NCBI RefSeq assembly: GCF_013415115.1
Contig: NZ_JACCDD010000002.1
Coordinates: 248,001-312,000, forward strand
Origin: Vreelandella zhaodongensis
Lineage (GTDB): Bacteria > Pseudomonadota > Gammaproteobacteria > Pseudomonadales > Halomonadaceae
Length of the DNA: 64,000 nucleotides
Reading direction: 5' to 3'
This document shows positions 20,642 through 29,743 of the stretch, in pieces. Under the pieces are notes generated by a model that ran no database searches, was not told the origin of the DNA, and worked only from the letters and a program-made list of their open reading frames with translations. The first letter of the stretch is position 1. Each line of letters opens with the position of its first letter. Position numbers and translations under genes: made by a program.

Positions 20642-23600
20642 TGTCCTTCCTCCCCCAGTTGAACCTCTACAGACTGGCGTGGCCCGACGTCGAAAGTCTG
20701 GCGCTGTATCCCCGCCTGAGTCTCCACCACTAGCTCGTACTCACCCACGTCCAACTCGATAGGATCGTCACCCACACGACCTCTAGCGACCTCACCACCG
20801 GCGGCATCCAGCACCCGCCAGGTGGCCGCCAGGGCACTGGCCAGGCTCTCGATAAGCTCATCGCCGTCATGGCTGTCGAAGTACTCGCCACCACCTAGTT
20901 CTGCGAAGCGCTCGAACTCGGCTTGCAGGCCGATCTCATCAATATGAAAGCCAACAATATTGAGGCGCACATCGATGCCCTCTTCTATTAGGTGGGCCAC
21001 CGACTGCTCTAGGTCGCCGTCACAGGTCTCCTCGCCATCGGTGAGCATGACCACCAGCCGCCGCTGTCCCTGGTAATCCGTTAGGTCGTCGAGCACGGCA
21101 TCCAGCGAGTCGGCCAGCGGGGTGCGCGCCAGGTTGATGGCCTGGATACCCTCGACGGCACGCCACACCTGTGCATGATTGTCATCACCAGGGGCAACCA
21201 GTAGCTCAGTGGCACAGCTGTGTGGCTCGGTATGGCCGAAAGCACGCAGCGCCACTGGCACACTCTGAGGAATGCGCTCATCAAGCACCTGCTGAACAAT
21301 GCGCCGAGCGACCTCGATGCGCCGTCCGCCCTCCATCTGACGTAGCATGGAACCTGACGCATCAAAGATCAGGTGCACGACACCGGCAGCCACCACCGGC
21401 TCATCACCACTGATCACTCGTAAACTGCCCGGCTTAGGTGGCTCCTGGTAGCGGCGATCAACCTCCAGTGCAAAGGTGGTGGGCTGACGCAGTTCGCGCA
21501 TCCCCTCCTCGAAGGCGCGGATAAGGTCGCTGCGCCCTGTGGTATAGCGATAACGGCCTCCGCCCACATTAGCCCAGCTGAGCATCTGATCCTGGTACCA
21601 ACGGTACTCATCGGTGTCCCTTCGGCTACCATGGGTGATCTCGAGGGTAAAAATTCGCGGACGCACGCGTTCCAGGTCACGCCATACCGACATGTCACGA
21701 CCCAGTTGCTCAGCATCAGTGATCAGAAAAATCACCTTCTCGCCCTCCTGGTGTTCCAGAGCACGAGTTGCACGCTTCAGCGCTGGTTCGGAATCGGAGC
21801 TAGAGAAGCGACCGCTATAGGCATTTAGCGTCTGGGCCACCTGGATGGGTGATTCCGCCCAGCCATCGATCAACAGCGGCCCCCCCAGGGGAAGCATATT
21901 GAACACTTCCCGGCCTGGCTTCAGCACCTCGGCAAAGCGATTGAGCGCCTGATAGATGGCAGGCTGGTGACTTGCCACGCTGCCGCTGCCATCCCAGAGA
22001 ATCGCCACCGAGCGGGGCGGCTCAGCGACCACCAGCCGGTAGGTTCCTGGAGCAAGATCCACCGCCTCGGCGAAACGTTGGCCGCCCTCACCATCCTGCC
22101 AGGCGAGCGGCACTTTCGTGCCCTCATGATCCGTCAGACTCGCCTGCAACCTGCCACGCAGGGATTCCTGCAATGCGAACGCCAGGGTGTTATCGCCTTC
22201 CTCCAGGTCGATCCGATAGTGGCGCGCATCTCTCGGCTCTTCGACCCTTCCTGTGACTCGCCTCTCCAGCATTATCGGCGCATCGACATGGCTATGGGCG
22301 TCCTCAACATCGATCAAAGACAGCTCAACGGGGGGCTGCTCGGCCTCTAGCGGGCCACGGGAGTGATCCATGCCCCAATGCCCCAATACAGAGCGGCGGT
22401 TGCCCAGACTGTCCGCTTCGTAGGCGCTCAACCTTTCGGGAATACGCCAAGTATTCTCGCGCCGCCCTTCGCCTTCCTCAGGCTCGTCGAAAACCAGCCT
22501 GAGGTAGCGTACTCGGGGCGAGTCGGGCAGTGGCAGGTTGGCCACACCCTCGGCATCCCGTTCCAGCGTCCAGTCAGCTTGCCTTTCCCAGGGGCCCACC
22601 GGACTTTCAGTGGCAGTATAAACCCTCACCCGTTCGACGGGTTGGCCTTCCCAATCGAGGTTTTCGATCCACTGCAGTTCATCAATACGCGCCGCGCGCT
22701 GATGCAGGAAGGCGAAGACCATCTCGATAGTGCGCCCGCGGATACGCTGACCACGACGCACCTGACGCTCGCCCATGATGCCTCTTGCGGTGTAACGCTG
22801 CCCTTGGAATCCATAGAGCGAGGAGATATCCGGACGTGTATAGACCCAATGCCCGCCAAGCTCATGGTCGAGCAAATCATGGCGGCGCTGGGCCAGCTCA
22901 CCCTCCGGTTCACCGAGCACCCGCAACAGCCCGCTACCATGAGCACGGCGGCGACTTCCCTCATCGCCCCAGACACTCAAAGGGCGCAGCTGGATATAGC
23001 GTGCATCATGGGGCGTCTCAAGCTCGAAAAATTGTTCGCCGTCACCGGAACCTAATTCCACGGTTTCAACTACCTCAAGGGTGCCATGACGACTCCCCAA
23101 CGCTACCTCCACCTCGCGCCACCGGTCACCGTGATCGTGAGTCGAACGCTGGTTGAAAGCGATACCCAGCACTCGGCCGCCCTCGCCAGCCAAGCGAATT
23201 GGCGGCAGCGCGTCCCCTATATCGCTTGCCACCTGGATCGAACTGCCCGATCCAGCCATGCCGTCGAGCAGGAAGTGGGAGTAACCATGCCGGCGTTGCG
23301 ACAGGTCGTCGATCGGCTCTCCACTATCAGGATCAACGAAGGTGGCACCGAGCGCCCCCCAGGCCAGATTGGCAAGCCCCTGCAATGGTTCGGGTACATC
23401 AGGCTTGATGAAGGGAGCGACAGGGGCTGCCTGAGGGTCCAGCGCCAGGTCCTGGCGAAGTACCTGCTCACCGGCTCTCACGAACAGCGACAGTGGCGAG
23501 CTGACTAACATGTTCGGCGGCAGCGTCCAGGTAAGCGGCAACTCACGCAACTCCCCCGGCGCTAACTCGATCTCTTCAGGCAACCCAGAAACCGTAGCAC

Positions 23601-26100
23601 CGTCATGGCTGACATGGGAGTCCAGCGTCAGCGTCTGTTGTTCCTCGCCAGGATTCCTCAATATCAGCCGCGAACCCAGACGCTGCCACGTCGATGCAAA
23701 AGGTGGCAGGCGCTGAACGGCTGTTTCCAGACTTCCTTCCAGTGAGGGTGTTTCTGGTAGTGGATAGGCAGGATCCGAAATCGTCACGGATCGTGAGGCT
23801 CTGCCGAAAGAGACTTCCAGAGTGACCGCCTCGCTGCCCGGTATCGTAACCACATGACGACCACGACCTTCTGCATCAGCCACTTCCAATACGTCACCTG
23901 CATTGGTGCGAAACGCGAGGCCAGTATAGGCACCACCCAGAGAACGAACCCGGCCTTCCAGATAAACGTCTCTATCCTCTTTAGTCACTGGCAAACGCAG
24001 GAAACCACCGCTACTGCTGACGCCCCCCATATCACGGCTGATAACCGCATCTTCCGACAGCATCGGCGCCTCTTCAGGGCGCTCGGCGGGCATGGGCATA
24101 CCCTCGTGGGTCCAGGGGTCAGTGATGGAAACTTGCGCCTTATAGCGAGATCGGGAAGCCTCCTCGCCCTGCAGCAGCATGATGTAGTCACCCGGCGGCA
24201 ATACAGGGTCAATACGGACACGTTCGCCCTCATTGCCTGAGAGCCTGAAACGACGCTCGCCCTGCCACTCCAACTGCATCTCGATCGCACTGCCCTCGGG
24301 TGGGTCTAGCTCGAACACCACGCGATTATGTCCCGGCAGATGGAAATGAAAGCGGTCATGATCGCTCGAAGAATGAAAGGTGCCCTGCACTGGCTCGCCC
24401 AGCCACAGCGGGTTAGCATCGCGGTCATCATCATTAGGTTCCTGCTCGAAACCAGGCTGAGGCTTGCCCGTCGGTGAGGCGAGGAGTCGATAGTCGGTGT
24501 CTTCTCCCACAAGTCGGATAAGATAGCGACCAGGCAGCAGCCGCACATGCTCCAGCCAGAGATTCTGATTACCCCGACGCGGCCTGCGATTGTCCAGAAA
24601 GGCTGAATTTTCACCATCTTGATAGAGAGTAAGCCGTTCCAGCGGTAACTCACCCTCGGTGGAAATGGCCCACTGTTGCGTCTCACCGGTAACCTGCAGT
24701 GCAAACCAGGCCTCTTGGCTACCGTCGAAGTGCCCGTGGATGGATGAACCCGCCGTCAGGGGAAGCGCCCACTCACGGGCATCATTGGGGCGAGAGACCC
24801 AGCCCTCCGGTACTGGCTTGTCACTGTCCAGGCTCAATGTATAGGTCGCTGGCTCACGGCTGCGGTGGCGCAGCGCCAACCCGTAATCACCATCCGGAAG
24901 GGTCATCTGGGAAAACAATGTTTCGCTTAGTCCTGTGCGACAGATGTCATCGCGACTGCCGACCGCACTCAGGCAAACCTCAAGTTGGGCATCAATGTCC
25001 TCAGCGCTAACACCAAGCGTCAGCGCCTGATTCGCTGCTGCCGTGAAGGCGAGGTAACGACGCTCATTGCGAGCCATCGTCAGCGAAACCACCTCTCCTT
25101 CACCAACCCAGTGACGAGTCTCGGGGGAGCCCGCGAATGGAGTCTCCTCCTCTTTCTCATCCTTTTCTGCCACGCCTTCAGCGGCGAGTTCCTCCCGGCG
25201 CATTCCATCTACGTTAATACTGGCCCCCAGGCGACCAATGGCGCTACCTTCCGTATGACGCACGTGCAGCTGGCTACCTTCAGGCAGATCAAGCCGTCCC
25301 CACTGCTGTTGTAGCGGTGACCCTTCCACAGCCTCGGCAATCATCTCGCCATCAGCATCCGTAATCCATGCTTCGACGGCAGCACCCAGTTCACCGAATA
25401 GCGCCACTCGCCATAGCTGGTGCGAGTCGCCCTCTGGGATCAGAGGGATAGTAACGTCGGCGACATTGAGCTGGAAATACCACTGCCGCCCCGGCTCGAC
25501 GGCGATGTCATCAGCGTCGTCTGGCCCCACAGTGCCGCGGATATTAATCCGGTCACCAGACGTTAAGGTCAAACGGTATGCGCCCCCAGCCTCTTTCGGC
25601 AAAAAGCGAATGAGATGCTCACCGGCTGGCACAATCAGCGACTCGCTAACCACACGATCGTTGCGCGGCGCGGCAGACAACGTCAGCAGAGATTTATCTT
25701 CGCTGACCTCGGTGACTGGGTCGGCACCAAAGGTCGCGACGCCAGAGGTGCTACCCCCCTTCTCCCCGGGCCAGAAAAGCTCCGCATCCAGTTCACTCTC
25801 ACCATCGCCCTGAAGCTCTAAATGCCAGAGACGATCCGTCTCAGCATCGTCCAGCGACCAACGAAACAGGTCACGATTATCGCCATACACCTCGCCTACC
25901 AGCCGAGCTTCGCCGCGAAAAGGCTGTGCCTGCTCGGGGGTATCATTGGGCGCCTGCACAAAAACCATCTGTGGATAAGCTGAAGCCCTTGCAGGCCATA
26001 TCACGGCCAGCAACACCAGCAAAAACAAACAACGTTCAACGTTAGCTTGAGCATTTTTCAGGCTGTTCGCCGAACGCACTGTCGATGAAGTTACCCACAT
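20638..26100 (-). CDS. Giant exported protein with PPC-like, discoidin-like and two VWA domains (copy B)
   Basis: First gene of the run. The frame is open from a TTG at 26181, but the ATG at 26100 gives a normal signal peptide (CLFLLVLLAVIWPARASA) and is preferred (1820 residues); no ribosome-binding site is clear at either. Domain order repeats copy A: an N-terminal PPC-like unit (VQAPNDTPEQA, DNRDLFRWSL), another with FEQEPNDDDRD and DHDRFHFHL, discoidin-like regions (RYIQLRPLSVWG; VERVRVYTATESPVGPWER), then two VWA domains with MIDAS DGSGS (near residue 1373) and DASGS (near 1583) followed by LTDGEE, and a C-terminal beta domain. Strong identity to copy A in the VWA part, weaker in the N-terminal half. 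A long acidic insert (EGVAEKDEKEEETPFAG) is specific to this copy. Confidence 0.92.
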   Translation of the reverse strand: MWVTSSTVRSANSLKNAQANVERCLFLLVLLAVIWPARASAYPQMVFVQAPNDTPEQAQPFRGEARLVGEVYGDNRDLFRWSLDDAETDRLWHLELQGDGESELDAELFWPGEKGGSTSGVATFGADPVTEVSEDKSLLTLSAAPRNDRVVSESLIVPAGEHLIRFLPKEAGGAYRLTLTSGDRINIRGTVGPDDADDIAVEPGRQWYFQLNVADVTIPLIPEGDSHQLWRVALFGELGAAVEAWITDADGEMIAEAVEGSPLQQQWGRLDLPEGSQLHVRHTEGSAIGRLGASINVDGMRREELAAEGVAEKDEKEEETPFAGSPETRHWVGEGEVVSLTMARNERRYLAFTAAANQALTLGVSAEDIDAQLEVCLSAVGSRDDICRTGLSETLFSQMTLPDGDYGLALRHRSREPATYTLSLDSDKPVPEGWVSRPNDAREWALPLTAGSSIHGHFDGSQEAWFALQVTGETQQWAISTEGELPLERLTLYQDGENSAFLDNRRPRRGNQNLWLEHVRLLPGRYLIRLVGEDTDYRLLASPTGKPQPGFEQEPNDDDRDANPLWLGEPVQGTFHSSSDHDRFHFHLPGHNRVVFELDPPEGSAIEMQLEWQGERRFRLSGNEGERVRIDPVLPPGDYIMLLQGEEASRSRYKAQVSITDPWTHEGMPMPAERPEEAPMLSEDAVISRDMGGVSSSGGFLRLPVTKEDRDVYLEGRVRSLGGAYTGLAFRTNAGDVLEVADAEGRGRHVVTIPGSEAVTLEVSFGRASRSVTISDPAYPLPETPSLEGSLETAVQRLPPFASTWQRLGSRLILRNPGEEQQTLTLDSHVSHDGATVSGLPEEIELAPGELRELPLTWTLPPNMLVSSPLSLFVRAGEQVLRQDLALDPQAAPVAPFIKPDVPEPLQGLANLAWGALGATFVDPDSGEPIDDLSQRRHGYSHFLLDGMAGSGSSIQVASDIGDALPPIRLAGEGGRVLGIAFNQRSTHDHGDRWREVEVALGSRHGTLEVVETVELGSGDGEQFFELETPHDARYIQLRPLSVWGDEGSRRRAHGSGLLRVLGEPEGELAQRRHDLLDHELGGHWVYTRPDISSLYGFQGQRYTARGIMGERQVRRGQRIRGRTIEMVFAFLHQRAARIDELQWIENLDWEGQPVERVRVYTATESPVGPWERQADWTLERDAEGVANLPLPDSPRVRYLRLVFDEPEEGEGRRENTWRIPERLSAYEADSLGNRRSVLGHWGMDHSRGPLEAEQPPVELSLIDVEDAHSHVDAPIMLERRVTGRVEEPRDARHYRIDLEEGDNTLAFALQESLRGRLQASLTDHEGTKVPLAWQDGEGGQRFAEAVDLAPGTYRLVVAEPPRSVAILWDGSGSVASHQPAIYQALNRFAEVLKPGREVFNMLPLGGPLLIDGWAESPIQVAQTLNAYSGRFSSSDSEPALKRATRALEHQEGEKVIFLITDAEQLGRDMSVWRDLERVRPRIFTLEITHGSRRDTDEYRWYQDQMLSWANVGGGRYRYTTGRSDLIRAFEEGMRELRQPTTFALEVDRRYQEPPKPGSLRVISGDEPVVAAGVVHLIFDASGSMLRQMEGGRRIEVARRIVQQVLDERIPQSVPVALRAFGHTEPHSCATELLVAPGDDNHAQVWRAVEGIQAINLARTPLADSLDAVLDDLTDYQGQRRLVVMLTDGEETCDGDLEQSVAHLIEEGIDVRLNIVGFHIDEIGLQAEFERFAELGGGEYFDSHDGDELIESLASALAATWRVLDAAGGEVARGRVGDDPIELDVGEYELVVETQAGIQRQTFDVGPRQSVEVQLGEEGQ

Positions 26101-26181
26101 AAGACTGACCAGCCCGTTACATTTTTTATTAAAGCTAGCACTCTCCTTAACTACCGCCCCCTTCGTTTGGATAGGGCACAA

Positions 26182-26290
26182 GCACTAACGCTATTTTACA
26201 AACCTAAACACTTTGCTAGAGTCATAATGACGGGTGTAATGCTTCTTCAGTAATGCCAACCACGCATTATCAATTACGCAATAGCGAACA
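26182..26290. promoter_or_regulatory. Divergent promoter region between the secreted cluster and the sensor operon
   Basis: The stretch separates the head of the minus-strand cluster from the plus-strand molybdopterin-protein/kinase/regulator operon, so both promoters should be here or just inside. On the minus strand, TAAAAT at 26193-26198 is a fair -10 hexamer, without a good -35. No inverted-repeat operator was obvious. Confidence 0.35.
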
Positions 26291-26295
26291 ATGAC

Positions 26296-26826
26296 ATGCC
26301 ATTAGTTCACCTTTTGTCAGGCTTGCTGGCCACCGTTGTGCTTTCTACTCAACTGCTTGCGGATCCCCCCCTCTCTTCGGGTGAACGCCCATTGCCCATG
26401 CCTTCAGAACGCGTCATCCTGGTCATTGAGGGCAACATCCGTCACACGAACCTTGGTGACAGCGCACAGTTTGATGCGCTAATGCTTGATGCTCTGACAA
26501 CCCACACCCTGGCCACTGAAACCTCGGTGACCGATGGGGTTAATCACTTTGAAGGCTTTTTACTGCGTGACTTGCTGGAGTGGGTAGGTGCAGACGGGGA
26601 GCAGGTCGTTGCCACCGCGTTGAATGACTACATCGTTGAAATCCCGCTGGACGACTTTTATCAATACGATGTGCTGGTGGCGACCCATATGGATGGCGAA
26701 GCGCTGACACCCCGTGATAAAGGGCCGCTGTGGATTATTTATCCCCGCAGCGACCACACAGAGTTGCAAGATATTCGTTACGACTACCGCTGGGTGTGGC
26801 AGCTCAACGGGTTGACCGTGGAATGA
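26296..26826 (+). CDS. Small exported molybdopterin-oxidoreductase-like protein without cysteine
   Basis: A 176-residue protein with a signal peptide ending near STQLLA (residue 22). The body matches the small molybdopterin-binding oxidoreductase fold of the sulfite-oxidase superfamily: VNHFEGFLLRDLLEWVGA, VVATALNDYIVEIPLDDF, VATHMDGEALTPRDKGPLW and IIYPRSDH. Enzymes of that superfamily hold molybdenum through a cysteine, yet this protein contains none, so it is more likely a ligand-binding or sensory version. Its stop codon overlaps the start of the histidine kinase gene (ATGA), suggesting it feeds a periplasmic signal to that kinase. ATG also occurs at 26291 in another frame; 26296 is in frame with the homology. 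Confidence 0.85.
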   Translation: MPLVHLLSGLLATVVLSTQLLADPPLSSGERPLPMPSERVILVIEGNIRHTNLGDSAQFDALMLDALTTHTLATETSVTDGVNHFEGFLLRDLLEWVGADGEQVVATALNDYIVEIPLDDFYQYDVLVATHMDGEALTPRDKGPLWIIYPRSDHTELQDIRYDYRWVWQLNGLTVE

Positions 26827-28610
26827 TCCGCCTCCCTTCCCGGGCGCGGGTTTACTGGTTGCCGCTGGTGGCAATTGGTTTGTTTGTCATCCTGCTATTC
26901 TTTTCTTTAATGCGCCTTGGCGAGGTCGAGAAAACGATGCGCAGTCATGTGGATGAAAACATGCTGTGGGTCATCGCCCAAGCGCAGCTAGCCAGTCATC
27001 GTCTACAGGAAGCGGTGCACCGCCATGCAATGAATGACCCTGACGCCCAGCCAGAGCAACGCCTGGATGTGCTCTACAGCCGCCTAACCCTGATGGATCA
27101 AGGCCCACAGCGTCGCTATATTCGCGCTCTAGGGTTTGAACCGCTGCTCGATGATACCCTGGAGCAATTAGCGCAGATCGACAGTCTGCTACCGCTGTTC
27201 TTGCTGGACGAGCTCACCTCGGACGACATGTACCGCAACATTCAGCCGCTGCTTACCACATTAAACCGCATGGCCAACGCGGTCATGATGGCGGAATGGG
27301 AGTCTACCGGCCAGCGCCTGGACGACTACCGCGATAGCCTGATGCAGGTAATTTACTCGGCCGTAGGCATCCTGGTTACCGGCCTGCTATTAGCACTGTT
27401 ATTGCTATGGGCGCTGAGCAAACGCCGCCAAGCACAGGAAGCGCTTACCCAGCACCTTGATCACCTGGAAGACGTTGTCAGCGCACGTACCCAGGACTTA
27501 GAAGAGCAGCGGCGCAGGCTGGCAGATTCGATTAACACAGCGCCCGATGGCTTTGCGGCCTTTAGCGCCAACGGGCAGTTACAGTTAATCAACTCGCGTT
27601 TAGCACAGCTACTCCCCGAGACAGAACGCATCTTCTCCCCCAGCACCCCCTTGCCCGATGTGGTGACGAGGCTCTGCCAAACCTGCGTTAGCACGTCTGC
27701 AACACTCCCCCTTCACCAAGCCAGCTCACAATGCGATATCGAACTTGCTGGCGGCGAGTGGCGACAATTGACGTTGCGCCGAACGCCGTCCGGTGGGCAC
27801 GTCATGCGCCTTGCTGATATTACACCCTATAAAAAAGCGGCCATTGCCCTGGAAAATGCACTTGAGCGAGAGCGTGGCGTCAGTGATTTCTACCGTAGCT
27901 TTGCCGCCATGGTGTCCCACCAGTTCCGCACCTCACTGGCAGTGATTGATTCCGGCCTACAGCGCTTGATGCGCCACCCCACGGGCTATACAACAGAAGA
28001 GCGCAAAGCCCGCTATCAGCGCCTGCGCGATACCGCCACTCATATGACTGAGCTGGTTGATGCCTCGCTGTTGACCGCACAGCTCGATGCGGGCCAGGTA
28101 CGCAGTTATCAGCAGCCACACGACCTGATTCAACTAGCCAGAAAGGCCTGCCACCTGCACCAGGAGACATCGGACAATGATCGACTACCAATTAATGTGG
28201 TGCTTCCACCAGCACTCAAAACGCTGCAGGTAAGCTGCGACAAAGCGCTAACCGAGCACATTATTGATAATCTGCTGACCAACGCTCGCAAATATTCACG
28301 CTCAGGACACCCTATCAATATCGAGCTATCACACGATGCTCACTGGGCTTACTGTCGCGTCAGTAACCAGGGGGACGCCATACCAAGCGCCGAGCAGCCG
28401 CATATTTTCGAACGCTTCTACCGCGGTGCCAACGGCGCCGACCAGCAGGGGCTTGGGCTAGGGCTCAACATTGCCCGCACACTGGCCCGCATTCAGCAGG
28501 GTGAGCTGGTATTGCTCAGCTCAACCCCTGAAGCAACCACCTTCCAGCTCACCCTGCCCCAAGCACAGACACAGTCAGATACGTGGTGCAATAAGGAATC
28601 AATATGCTGA
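26823..28610 (+). CDS. Membrane sensor histidine kinase
   Basis: The frame is open from 26730, but the ATG at 26823 overlaps the previous stop and starts directly before the first membrane helix (WLPLVAIGLFVILLFFSLM), so it is chosen (595 residues). Two membrane helices (about 10-28 and 178-203) bracket a roughly 150-residue periplasmic helical domain. A coiled coil, a PAS-like segment (about 235-330, INTAPDGFAAFSANGQLQLI) and the HisKA box follow, with phosphoacceptor His366 in MVSHQFRTSLAVI. The ATPase domain shows NLLTNARKYS and a glycine-rich GLGLGLNIARTLA. It transfers phosphate to the response regulator encoded next, whose start overlaps by 7 bases. Likely input: the periplasmic molybdopterin-like protein. 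Confidence 0.95.
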   Translation: MIRLPSRARVYWLPLVAIGLFVILLFFSLMRLGEVEKTMRSHVDENMLWVIAQAQLASHRLQEAVHRHAMNDPDAQPEQRLDVLYSRLTLMDQGPQRRYIRALGFEPLLDDTLEQLAQIDSLLPLFLLDELTSDDMYRNIQPLLTTLNRMANAVMMAEWESTGQRLDDYRDSLMQVIYSAVGILVTGLLLALLLLWALSKRRQAQEALTQHLDHLEDVVSARTQDLEEQRRRLADSINTAPDGFAAFSANGQLQLINSRLAQLLPETERIFSPSTPLPDVVTRLCQTCVSTSATLPLHQASSQCDIELAGGEWRQLTLRRTPSGGHVMRLADITPYKKAAIALENALERERGVSDFYRSFAAMVSHQFRTSLAVIDSGLQRLMRHPTGYTTEERKARYQRLRDTATHMTELVDASLLTAQLDAGQVRSYQQPHDLIQLARKACHLHQETSDNDRLPINVVLPPALKTLQVSCDKALTEHIIDNLLTNARKYSRSGHPINIELSHDAHWAYCRVSNQGDAIPSAEQPHIFERFYRGANGADQQGLGLGLNIARTLARIQQGELVLLSSTPEATTFQLTLPQAQTQSDTWCNKESIC

Positions 28611-29668
28611 ATGAACGCGCGCCGTTAGTGCTATGCGCTGAAGATCACGAAGAGCTACGCCGCGATTTATGCGACGAGCTGCGCGAGGCGGGCTACCGCG
28701 TGGTGGAAGCTAGCGACGGCGAGGAAGCGCTGGCGCATTTGAAGGCGATGCCCGATGTGATTCTGTGCGATATCACCATGCCACGCCTGAACGGCTATGC
28801 CCTGCTGGAGCAGGTGCGAAATGGATTTCCAGAGCTTGCGGATACACCGTTTATTTTTCTGACCGCGCTGTCAGACCGCTTTGACATTATCGAAGGCAAA
28901 CGTCTAGGTGCCGACGATTATCTGGTTAAACCGATTGACTACGACTTACTGCTGGCCACGCTAGAAGCGCGCCTGCGCCAAGTAAGCCGCATGCGCGATA
29001 AAAGCACGCGAGAGCTCGACCATCTGCGCCAAGGCATCCATCATCTACGTAGTGAGATCAGCGAGCACGCCTTTGCTGCGGCCAAAAGCGCGCTAGACCT
29101 GATGGCCGCCGGTGTAGTACTGCTGGATAACCGCGGCCAGCCACTGCTGATCAACCGTGCGGCCTTGAGGCTCAACCTGGATAAACCACCGTTAAACGGA
29201 GTTCCTAGCTTGGAAGGCATCAGCGACACGTCCAGCCAACAGTTACATCAAGCGGTGCGAAGAAACTTAGTTGCTAACCGTCTTAGCGCTGAAAGCACTG
29301 ACTGCCTACGCCTTTCCCGCCTAGGCGGGCACAGCGACCTCATGCTATTTATCTGCTCGCTCGCCAATGGCGCGCCCAACGCTGATAGCCCCGCCGTGGC
29401 CGTCATGCTGATCGACCCGAATCAGCGCGTTCAACTACCGGAGCCACTACTTGCCGAGCTATTCGGTTTTACCCCGACCGAAGCGACTATCGCCACGCAC
29501 TTGGCCGAGGGGCAACGCAAGGAAGATATTGCCGAGCTGTTGGGCGTTTCCGCGACAACGGTGGCCTTTCATCTGCGCAACCTGTTCCAAAAAACCGACA
29601 CCCGGCGGCAGGCTGAATTGATCGCGGTGATACTGGCTGGCTCAATGAGTCTATCTATTCAGAGCTGA
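28604..29668 (+). CDS. Response regulator with receiver, PAS-like and LuxR-type DNA-binding domains
   Basis: A 354-residue transcription factor. The receiver domain (about 8-125) has the acidic pair in CAEDHEELR, phosphoacceptor Asp56 in ILCDITMPRLNG, and conserved Lys109 in DYLVKPID. A coiled coil and a PAS-like stretch (SALDLMAAGVVLLDNRG) fill the middle. The C-terminal LuxR/GerE helix-turn-helix (about 285-345) reads FTPTEATIATHLAEGQRKED and LLGVSATTVAFHLRNLF. It overlaps the kinase stop by 7 bases. Co-transcription makes it the cognate partner. Because the operon is divergent from the secreted cluster, that cluster is the first candidate target, but no binding site is seen. Confidence 0.95.
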   Translation: MLNERAPLVLCAEDHEELRRDLCDELREAGYRVVEASDGEEALAHLKAMPDVILCDITMPRLNGYALLEQVRNGFPELADTPFIFLTALSDRFDIIEGKRLGADDYLVKPIDYDLLLATLEARLRQVSRMRDKSTRELDHLRQGIHHLRSEISEHAFAAAKSALDLMAAGVVLLDNRGQPLLINRAALRLNLDKPPLNGVPSLEGISDTSSQQLHQAVRRNLVANRLSAESTDCLRLSRLGGHSDLMLFICSLANGAPNADSPAVAVMLIDPNQRVQLPEPLLAELFGFTPTEATIATHLAEGQRKEDIAELLGVSATTVAFHLRNLFQKTDTRRQAELIAVILAGSMSLSIQS

Positions 29669-29682
29669 TTCAAACAACGCAA

Positions 29683-29708
29683 TAACGCTAGGCGGTCACC
29701 TAGCGTTA
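29683..29708. terminator. Hairpin between convergent response regulator and metY genes
   Basis: A perfect 10-bp stem (29683-29692 with 29699-29708) around a 6-base loop, 15 bases after the regulator stop and 35 bases from the metY stop. There is no clear U-tract on either strand; a bidirectional terminator role is inferred from position. Confidence 0.55.
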
Positions 29709-29743
29709 GAGAAAATGCGAACAGCTTCTGAGACAGAGATGCT

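Noticed and set aside
22363..23055. Plus-strand ORF of 230 codons opposite copy B of the giant VWA gene
   Set aside because: Same shadow effect as at 6884-7597, at the homologous place of the paralogue, which reflects the shared coding sequence and not a gene.
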